Below are positions 1 through 5,122 of a DNA stretch of 6,821 bases, in pieces. A model generated the notes under the pieces. That model was not told where the DNA came from, ran no database searches, and saw only the letters and a program-made list of their open reading frames with translations. The stretch's first letter is position 1. Each line of letters starts with the position of its first letter. Source of the stretch: Clostridiaceae bacterium (GTDB lineage Bacteria > Bacillota > Clostridia > Lachnospirales > Lachnospiraceae); the NCBI GenBank assembly GCA_902362725.1, contig CABIXM010000017.1:65802-72622 (forward strand), given 5' to 3'. The position numbers and the translations under genes were made by a program.

Positions 1-1965
1 GGATTGTAAGAGCGCGGCGGCAATCTTCGGGGTAAAGGTTACTTTTCGTTCTTCAAAGAAACGGTCATTTTTCCACATGGTAAAGATACATTCCTTATTG
101 CTGCAATAGTAATTCTTCTTGCCCTCATAGACAGGAGAACCGCAGCGGGGGCAGCTTCCCAACGCTTCCCGTTCCGGCTTGAACATCTGCGCTTTATCAT
201 CAGAAAGAAACGGGTACGTCTTTACCAGTTCCCGCGCCATATTCTCAATACCCTCCATAAATGCGGCGGGGTCTGCCTTGCCTTTTGCAATCTGTGTCAG
301 ATTGTTTTCCCATTCTGCGGTAAGCTGCGGGCTTGTCAAGGTGTCCGGCAGGACGCACACAAGGTTGATACCGTCCTTTGTGGGAAGTAGCTGCTTGCCT
401 TTTCGCTCCACAAAACCGCCCTTTACCAGTTTTTCAATGACGGCGGCGCGGGTGGCGGGAGTTCCAAGCCCTTTGCGTTCTGCGTCCGGGTCGGTGTCCT
501 CGCTTCCGGCGTGCTCCATAGCAGAGAGCAGCGACGCTTCGTTGTGAGGTTTTGGCGGTGTTGTGTCATGTTCCGTTACCGTTGCCGCCGGATTTTCAAA
601 GGTCTGTCCCTCGGTAAATGGCGGCAGGGTCTTTTCTGTGTCGCTGTCTGCGTCGTCCGTTTCGGGCTTGTTCTTTAAGGCTGCCCGGTAACGGCGGTCA
701 ATCTCTTTCCAACCGTCGTACAGCACTGTTTTTCCCTTTGCGGTAAAGGACTGTCCGGCACATTCAAATGTAGCCGTAACCGCTTCAAAGGTATGTACTG
801 CGGCGGTCGCCATGAGCAGACGCGCCCCGGCAAGGGTAAGGATATTCCTTTCGCTTTCCGGCAGCGCGGCAAGGTCGGTCTTTGCAAGCTCCATAGTCGG
901 GATAATGGCATGGTGGTCTGATACCTTTTTACTGTTCAGCACTTTTGCAAGCTCCGGCGCAAAGTCCATGCCCGCCATAAAAGAAAATTTCCCACAAAGC
1001 AGCTTGATAATGCCCGCCGCTGTGTCGCCCATGTCGTCGGTCAGAAATGCGCTGTCGGTTCTCGGATAAGTAAGCAAACGCTTTTCATACAGGGCTTGTG
1101 CAAGGTCAAGGGTCTGCTTTGCGGTATATCCGAACAGGCGGTTTGCTTCCCTCTGCAAAGAAGTAAGGTCAAAGAGCTTCGGCGGGGCTGCGGTCTTTTT
1201 CTCTTTCACAAGGGAAGTACAGACTGCTTTTGACGCTTCACAAGCAGCTTTCAGCCTGTCAGCTTCGGAACGGTCAGACAGTTTTTCGCTTGCAGCTTCC
1301 GCGCCGGATAAGGACAGGCGCACATGATAGTATTTTTCTTTCTTGAACGTGGTAATCGCCGCGTCCCGGTCAACAAGCATTTTTAAGGTCGGGGTCTGTA
1401 CGCGTCCCACATTCAAGGTATGGTTGTAAAGGACAGAAAAAAGACGGGTGGCGTTGATACCGATTAGCCAGTCAGCCTTTGCCCTGCATAATGCGGAAGC
1501 AAAGAGCGCGTCGTATGCTTCGCCGTTCTTCAGATGAGAAAAGCCCTCTTTGATAGCAGCTTCTTCCATTGAGGAAATCCACAAGCGGCGCGTGGGCTTC
1601 CTGCACCCGGCAACTTCGTAGACAAAACGGAAAATGAGTTCTCCCTCGCGCCCCGCGTCGCAGGCATTGACGACTTCGGAAACGTCTGCCCGGTGCATAA
1701 GTTCCTTTAAGGTCTTGAATTGCTTTTCCTTGTCAGAAGCAACGGTGTACTTCCATTCCTGCGGCAAAATCGGTAAGCTGTCATAGCTCCACTTTTTATA
1801 CTGCTCCCCGTAGGCGGCAGCTTCGGAAAGCCCTACCAAATGTCCCACGCACCAAGAAACGATATAGCCGCTTCCTATGAGAAATCCGTCTTTCTTTTCC
1901 TTTGCCCCAAGTACGGCAGCGATTGTCTGTGCCACACTGGGCTTTTCTGCGATAACTAAAATCAA
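1..1965 (-). CDS. topB: Type IA DNA topoisomerase (topoisomerase III, TopB), C-terminus cut by window edge
   Basis: This is a conjugative-element topoisomerase III that cuts and rejoins one DNA strand to relax or decatenate DNA in the cytoplasm. I translated 655 residues with no stop before base 1, so the extreme C-terminus is missing. The N-terminus MILVIAEKPSVAQ is the classic TOPRIM start. TOPRIM continues with DAGREGE (residues 103-109), followed by GRVQTPTL (187-194), the active-site motif TYPRTDS with catalytic Tyr300, DHHAIIPT (350-357), and GLGTPATRA (500-508). A C-terminal zinc ribbon has Cys605, 608, 621 and 626. The start is TTG at 1965: it has AAGGAGG eight bases upstream, an in-frame TAA lies only six codons before it, and the first in-frame ATG (residue 90) would remove half of TOPRIM. 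It is the last gene seen in the operon, 15 bases after the cysteine-rich gene. The second TOPRIM acidic residue is Gly105 instead of Asp. The family call is very safe; the in vivo role in transfer is inferred. Confidence 0.96.
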   Translation of the reverse strand, partial: MILVIAEKPSVAQTIAAVLGAKEKKDGFLIGSGYIVSWCVGHLVGLSEAAAYGEQYKKWSYDSLPILPQEWKYTVASDKEKQFKTLKELMHRADVSEVVNACDAGREGELIFRFVYEVAGCRKPTRRLWISSMEEAAIKEGFSHLKNGEAYDALFASALCRAKADWLIGINATRLFSVLYNHTLNVGRVQTPTLKMLVDRDAAITTFKKEKYYHVRLSLSGAEAASEKLSDRSEADRLKAACEASKAVCTSLVKEKKTAAPPKLFDLTSLQREANRLFGYTAKQTLDLAQALYEKRLLTYPRTDSAFLTDDMGDTAAGIIKLLCGKFSFMAGMDFAPELAKVLNSKKVSDHHAIIPTMELAKTDLAALPESERNILTLAGARLLMATAAVHTFEAVTATFECAGQSFTAKGKTVLYDGWKEIDRRYRAALKNKPETDDADSDTEKTLPPFTEGQTFENPAATVTEHDTTPPKPHNEASLLSAMEHAGSEDTDPDAERKGLGTPATRAAVIEKLVKGGFVERKGKQLLPTKDGINLVCVLPDTLTSPQLTAEWENNLTQIAKGKADPAAFMEGIENMARELVKTYPFLSDDKAQMFKPEREALGSCPRCGSPVYEGKKNYYCSNKECIFTMWKNDRFFEERKVTFTPKIAAALLQS

Positions 1966-1973
1966 TGATAATT

Positions 1974-1980
1974 CCTCCTT
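1974..1980 (-). promoter_or_regulatory. Ribosome binding site that fixes the TTG start of topB
   Basis: The minus strand reads AAGGAGG here, a near-perfect anti-16S match, with an 8-base spacer to the TTG at 1965. It begins directly after the TAA stop of the preceding small gene (1983-1981). No ATG or GTG exists in frame between that stop and residue 90 of TopB, so this site decides the start. Confidence 0.85.
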
Positions 1981-2166
1981 TTATCGTTCGGTCTGTCGTT
2001 TGTTTTCCAGTTTTCTCATACAGTACCCCACACAAGGGGACTGCCCCTTGTAAGGGCAGCCCGCGCAGCGTGGGGAAGAAATCTCCGGCGGGGATTTTTC
2101 CCGTTTGCCATAGTCCGGCTTCTGTATCATCATCTTTTCAAAGGGATTGTCGGTAAACAGGGTCAT
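1981..2166 (-). CDS. Small cysteine-rich protein of unknown function (61 aa)
   Basis: I do not recognise a named family for this 61-residue protein. It has no signal peptide or membrane segment, so it is probably cytoplasmic. The N-terminal half is polar (NPFEKMM near residues 7-13, then a Lys/Pro stretch). The C-terminal half has four cysteines spaced C34-x2-C37-x7-C45-x3-C49, which could bind zinc or an iron-sulfur cluster; that is inference. The protein ends in a basic tail. Its start overlaps the DUF4366 stop as ATGA, and GGAGG at 2181-2177 lies 10 bases upstream, inside the end of DUF4366. It is in the same frame as topB, separated only by its TAA and five codons. The tight coupling, good ribosome binding site and ordered cysteines argue that it is real. 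I recall similar short Cys-rich proteins at this place in related elements, but I could not check that here. Confidence 0.82.
   Translation of the reverse strand: MTLFTDNPFEKMMIQKPDYGKREKSPPEISSPRCAGCPYKGQSPCVGYCMRKLENKRQTER
2026..2075 (-). other. Nested and mutually exclusive RNA hairpins inside the cysteine-rich gene
   Basis: In the transcript, ACAAGGGG (2051-2044) pairs perfectly with CCCCTTGT (2039-2032) around a 4-base loop. An alternative stem, CTGCCC (2059-2054) with GGGCAG (2046-2041), uses part of the same bases, so the two cannot form together. An outer stem CCCCAC (2075-2070) with GTGGGG (2031-2026) can enclose either. No run of U follows, so this is not an intrinsic terminator. 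It lies about 60 bases before the topB start codon. The pairing is seen directly; a regulatory role is speculation, as the bases also encode the Cys-rich motif. Confidence 0.4.
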
Positions 2167-2888
2167 ACTTCCTCGTCCTCCGTTTCTTCCTCTTTGGAAA
2201 CTTCCCCGGTATCTGCTTCCGGCTCGTCCTCGTCGTAATCCTCAAAGTCAAAATCTTCAAGGTCGGTGCTTCCTTTCACGTTATGCTTCGGTTTTACAAA
2301 CTTAAAGTAGTAGAACGCCGCGCCGCCACCAAGCAGCACAAAGAGGACTAAGGCAAGCACCGCGCCGGGATTGCCGTCTTTTTCTTTGGGTTCTTCCGGC
2401 TGCTCGGTGGGTGTTGGCGTGGGTTCCTTGCCTGTGCAGCCTGTCAGAGTAGTTGCACATACCGGGCAGGACGTATTTACCTTTCCGACTTCGCATTTTT
2501 CCGTACAGTTGCAGACTTCCGGCTTTTTCGTGGCTTCCCCGGTTTCGGTCAGTGCCATAAGGTCGGCTTCGTCCACTTGATTAAGGAAATGTACGGTCTG
2601 TTCCCCCTCGGTTGCCCGGTCAATGAGGATATAAAAGTAGTTGCCGCCTTTGGTGGTAACAGTGATAAGCTGCTTATTGCCGCCGAAATCGTCCACCAGT
2701 GTTGCGTTGCCCTTTGGGGTAAGGGGCGGCGTTTCCGGTTCTTCCACCACTACATTGCTGTCGTTGGTCGCGTCCTCTGTGGGTGGCTCTGCGGCTGTTC
2801 CCTGTGCATAGGCAGGGACAGAAAAACCGCCCATAAGGATAAGGGCGGCACAAAGGGCAGTCATGGTCTGTTTGAGTTTATTTTTCAT
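2163..2888 (-). CDS. DUF4366 family (CD1107-like) mobile-element membrane protein
   Basis: This is a secreted, membrane-anchored protein of conjugative elements with no assigned biochemical role. Numbered from the start chosen here (241 aa), it has a signal peptide with probable cleavage after AYA (residues 26-28) and an extracellular region of about 145 residues. That region holds a cysteine cluster (C126, C128, C132, C141, C144, C151) and a Thr/Pro/Glu-rich stretch. A membrane helix follows at about 174-196, then a strongly acidic cytoplasmic tail. I prefer the ATG at 2888 because AGGAGG (2903-2898) lies 9 bases away; the ATG two codons earlier at 2894 would have only 3 bases. The gene overlaps the end of DUF4315 by 11 bases and the next gene by ATGA, implying coupled translation. 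Family recognition comes from the signal peptide, CxC...CPVC pattern, helix and gene order. A role in the secretion channel or mating contact is inferred. Confidence 0.88.
   Translation of the reverse strand: MKNKLKQTMTALCAALILMGGFSVPAYAQGTAAEPPTEDATNDSNVVVEEPETPPLTPKGNATLVDDFGGNKQLITVTTKGGNYFYILIDRATEGEQTVHFLNQVDEADLMALTETGEATKKPEVCNCTEKCEVGKVNTSCPVCATTLTGCTGKEPTPTPTEQPEEPKEKDGNPGAVLALVLFVLLGGGAAFYYFKFVKPKHNVKGSTDLEDFDFEDYDEDEPEADTGEVSKEEETEDEEV
2822..2848 (-). terminator. Terminator-like hairpin with U-run inside the DUF4366 signal-peptide codons
   Basis: The transcript has CCGCCC (2848-2843), a 10-base loop, GGGCGG (2832-2827) and then five U residues (2826-2822). The shape is that of a weak intrinsic terminator: a 6-bp all-GC stem with a short U tract. 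It sits inside the coding sequence for AALILMGGFS of the signal peptide, so it may be a by-product of the codons. If active, it would lower transcription of DUF4366, the Cys-rich gene and topB relative to the upstream genes. Confidence 0.3.
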
Positions 2889-3147
2889 CTGCATTGTCCT
2901 CCTGTTCTTCGTAGTCTGCCGCTTCGGTAGCGGGTGCGGCGTTCATGCCGGGAATACCGCCGCCGGACAGCATAGCATTTAATTCCTGCGGGGTAAGTCG
3001 CATAGCGCGTACAAGCTGCACGATTTCAAGGTTTTCCGCTTCGGTTTTCTGCGCTTCCAGTCCTTTTAACTTGTTCTGATACTCTGTGATTTTCTCGCGG
3101 GTCTTTGCGATTTCCTTATTGATACGGTCGATTTTGTTGTTTGCCAT
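2878..3147 (-). CDS. DUF4315 family coiled-coil protein
   Basis: This is a small (89 aa) cytoplasmic protein of conjugative elements with no known biochemical activity. Residues 4-40 or so form a charged heptad-like helix (IDRINKEIAKTREKI and onward), likely a coiled coil that makes dimers or binds a partner. A second helix with an LTPQELNAML motif spans about 51-60, followed by a Gly/Pro linker and an acidic tail. There is no signal peptide or membrane segment. AAAGGAG at 3164-3158 lies 10 bases before the ATG, in the 31-base gap after the CHAP gene. The C-terminal codons carry the ribosome binding site of DUF4366, so the pair is translated together. In related elements these two genes are regular neighbours, which suggests a shared function; that is inference. 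The family call rests on size, helix, LTPxEL motif and position. Confidence 0.87.
   Translation of the reverse strand: MANNKIDRINKEIAKTREKITEYQNKLKGLEAQKTEAENLEIVQLVRAMRLTPQELNAMLSGGGIPGMNAAPATEAADYEEQEDNADEK
2898..2903 (-). promoter_or_regulatory. Ribosome binding site that selects the second ATG of the DUF4366 gene
   Basis: AGGAGG on the minus strand lies inside the last codons of the DUF4315 gene (encoding Gln-Glu-Asp). The spacer is 9 bases to the ATG at 2888 but only 3 to the ATG at 2894, so 2888 is the likelier start. The two proteins would differ by two residues. Confidence 0.75.
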
Positions 3148-3157
3148 AAAATAAATT

Positions 3158-3164
3158 CTCCTTT
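3158..3164 (-). promoter_or_regulatory. Ribosome binding site of the DUF4315 gene
   Basis: AAAGGAG on the minus strand sits 10 bases before the ATG at 3147. It is in the only non-coding gap of more than 20 bases in the window (3148-3178). No promoter-like boxes or terminator hairpin are seen in that gap, so transcription probably continues through it. Confidence 0.7.
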
Positions 3165-3178
3165 CTTTTCGGGGCTGC

Positions 3179-5122
3179 TTACCAGTTCATCAGCCCGTAG
3201 CCTTTGATACATTGATAGTTGAGGTCATAGCTTTTAATCTTGCAGGCGTCGCCGGAATTGCCCTCAACGGTATAGACGTGGCTTCCGTCCCTGCCAAGCA
3301 CAAGCCCCACATGGTCGGCAACGCCGTCTAAATCCCAGTCGAAAAAGATAGCGTCGCCCGGTGCGATATTCTCATAGCCGCGTGCGCCCCATTGTCCCCT
3401 TGACTGGAACCAAGGAACGCCCTGCCATTCGCAGCCCGCAAAGCGGGGTTCGCTTTTTCCGGCTTGATTGTAGCACCATGACACAAAGCAGGCGCACCAT
3501 TCCACGCGGCTGTTAAATCCGTACCAAGACCAGTAAGGGTAGCCGCCCACGTTTCCGACCTGCTGTTTTGCAAGCTCCATAAGCTCCGGGTTTCCGGGAC
3601 GTGTGCCGTTTACAAACTCCACGCCGCTTAAATCCTCGGACGGGCTTCCGTCGGGAGAGCCGCCGCCAAAAATCAACGGTTTGTTGCCCTGTGTCTGTAA
3701 GTACACCTTGAACATTTCAAACTGCTGTGGGTTCAGCAGTTCTTCCGCAAGGGAAGCAATCGGCTTGTTTGTCAGTTTCACATTTAAGATACGGTATTCG
3801 TATTCTTCCTCGTTGCCCTCCTCGTCGGTGGTGGTGCGTATCTCGATTTCTTCCGTCAGCGTCAAGGTGTACTGTAAGCCGAACAGCCGTTTTAGCTCTG
3901 CCTGTGCGCTCTGCGGGGTGTAACTCTGCAAAAGGGCAGTCAAGTACGACGCTAATTCGTGGGGGTTATGCCCGATAGTATCAAGGTCATAGCGGTATTC
4001 ATCATAGCCGCTGTGGGTGCTTTCGATATTGTCAATTTCCTGTTGCAGCTCATTTTCCATTGCAGCATAGCTCTGTTCCGTTGCCACAAGGTCGCTGTCC
4101 TCGGACGTGTAGGAAGTCCCTAACACGCTGTTCATGCTGCCGGAAAACATTGCCCCACAAGAGGAAAGCCCTACGGATACCATGATGAACAGAAGCAGCG
4201 CGGCGATAGCGATTATCACGCCTGCCGGGTGTCGTCCTGCAAAGGCAGCCGCTTTCTTTGCTGCTGTTTGGGACGCTCCGGCGGCAGCTTTGGCGGTGGC
4301 TGCGCCGCTTTTCTTTACGGTTTTTGCATACTGGCGTTTGATTTTCTGTTTCTGCATGAACCGGGAAAAGGGATTGCTTGTAAGCTGCGGGTTCTCCTGC
4401 AAGGCTTTGTGATACTGAAAATTGACGTTTGCCTTAAACGCTGCCTGTTCTGCCTTTGCCGCTTCCCGGTAGGGTTTCAGCTTATGGCTGCGGTAGCCCT
4501 GTTTTAATTTTCTTGTCCCGTACCTTGCGCCGCGCTCGGCAAGTTTCTCCGATTTGTGCGCGCCCTCCACACCGGAATTATCTTTCTCGACGCTATGGAT
4601 TTTGTTGTGAACAAAAATACCCGCTTCCTGCGCGGGGTGGGATAACGGGTTACTGTGGGCTTTGCCGCCGGGTATCGGCTTTTCCTGTTCTTCAAAGCGT
4701 AAACGGGTCTTTGCCTTTCCGGTGGTTTCCTCAAAGGTGCGCTCTTTTACAAGTTTCTTCTGCTTCGGGAGAGCTGCCTTTGCTGCGTCCAGTTTGTCGG
4801 CTGCTTTTTCCGATTTTTTGATGTAGGGTTGCAGTTTTGGCGTTTCCCGTTCCTCGTCGGTAAACTGCAAGCGTGAAGTGGAAGTACGCAAAACAGCCGC
4901 TTCCTGTGCTTTCTTGACTGCCTTTTTGCTTGCCTTTCGGGTATGGGCTGCGTCAAGGTGTTCCATGACACGCTCTGCGGTAGCGGTGTCCGGCTGTGAA
5001 AAGTCGCTGTCTGCTTCCCGGCTGCTGATACGCTCGGCAGTCTGCTGTGTTTCATTGATTTCCACCGCACCGTCGCGGGTCATTTTCTGCGTGATTTTAT
5101 CGCGTGGTTTTAACTGTTTCAT
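3179..5122 (-). CDS. CHAP-domain peptidoglycan hydrolase of a conjugative element (CD1108-like)
   Basis: This is the cell-wall hydrolase of the transfer machine, the functional counterpart of VirB1-type enzymes. It likely opens peptidoglycan for the channel. The protein is 647 aa. Residues 1 to about 295 are basic, Ala/Lys-rich and predicted cytoplasmic, with two related motifs, SRLQFTDEE (83-91) and TRLRFEEQE (139-147). One membrane helix spans about 299-319. A mixed helical and acidic region follows (340-500), and the CHAP domain covers about 512-647. The catalytic Cys is Cys543 in EWCACFVSW, with His604 in ADHVGLV and Glu620 or Asn622 in VEGNSGD; the PGDAIFF motif (588-594) is also typical. 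The start overlaps the VirB4 stop as ATGA; GGAGG is 13 bases upstream, so coupling probably matters. An LSSC sequence (319-322) directly after the helix resembles a lipobox, but its position far from the N-terminus makes lipidation doubtful. Endopeptidase versus amidase activity cannot be decided. Confidence 0.93.
   Translation of the reverse strand: MKQLKPRDKITQKMTRDGAVEINETQQTAERISSREADSDFSQPDTATAERVMEHLDAAHTRKASKKAVKKAQEAAVLRTSTSRLQFTDEERETPKLQPYIKKSEKAADKLDAAKAALPKQKKLVKERTFEETTGKAKTRLRFEEQEKPIPGGKAHSNPLSHPAQEAGIFVHNKIHSVEKDNSGVEGAHKSEKLAERGARYGTRKLKQGYRSHKLKPYREAAKAEQAAFKANVNFQYHKALQENPQLTSNPFSRFMQKQKIKRQYAKTVKKSGAATAKAAAGASQTAAKKAAAFAGRHPAGVIIAIAALLLFIMVSVGLSSCGAMFSGSMNSVLGTSYTSEDSDLVATEQSYAAMENELQQEIDNIESTHSGYDEYRYDLDTIGHNPHELASYLTALLQSYTPQSAQAELKRLFGLQYTLTLTEEIEIRTTTDEEGNEEEYEYRILNVKLTNKPIASLAEELLNPQQFEMFKVYLQTQGNKPLIFGGGSPDGSPSEDLSGVEFVNGTRPGNPELMELAKQQVGNVGGYPYWSWYGFNSRVEWCACFVSWCYNQAGKSEPRFAGCEWQGVPWFQSRGQWGARGYENIAPGDAIFFDWDLDGVADHVGLVLGRDGSHVYTVEGNSGDACKIKSYDLNYQCIKGYGLMNW

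Noticed and set aside
179..547. Plus-strand open frame of 122 codons
   Set aside because: It lies opposite conserved TopB coding sequence (GLGTPATRA region), has no convincing ribosome binding site and gives a low-complexity Ser-rich translation.
812..1069. Plus-strand open frame of 85 codons
   Set aside because: It is antisense to the TopB active-site region and unrelated to any family I recognise; a shadow.
1796..2035. Minus-strand open frame of 79 codons spanning the topB start region
   Set aside because: It is in a different frame from the clearly conserved TopB sequence, runs through the topB ribosome binding site and shows no recognisable family; it is a shadow.
2577..2930. Plus-strand open frame of 117 codons opposite DUF4366
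   Set aside because: The whole length is antisense to the DUF4366 and DUF4315 genes, which have ribosome binding sites, a signal peptide and conserved order.
3148..3178. Gap between the CHAP and DUF4315 genes as a possible promoter or terminator
   Set aside because: Only the ribosome binding site is visible; no -35/-10 pair and no hairpin could be found in 31 bases.
4613..4637. Second terminator-like hairpin (CCCGC/GCGGG followed by TATTTTT) inside the CHAP gene
   Set aside because: The stem is only 5 bp, the U tract is interrupted, and it is deep within coding sequence; too weak to call.
4456..4821. Plus-strand open frame of 121 codons opposite the CHAP protein N-terminal region
   Set aside because: It is antisense to a well-supported gene; the Pro/Arg/Leu-rich translation is typical of complementary-strand shadows in GC-balanced coding DNA.
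4747..5070. Minus-strand open frame of 107 codons inside the CHAP gene
   Set aside because: It is a frame-shifted reading of the Lys/Ala-rich N-terminal region, with no independent start signal.
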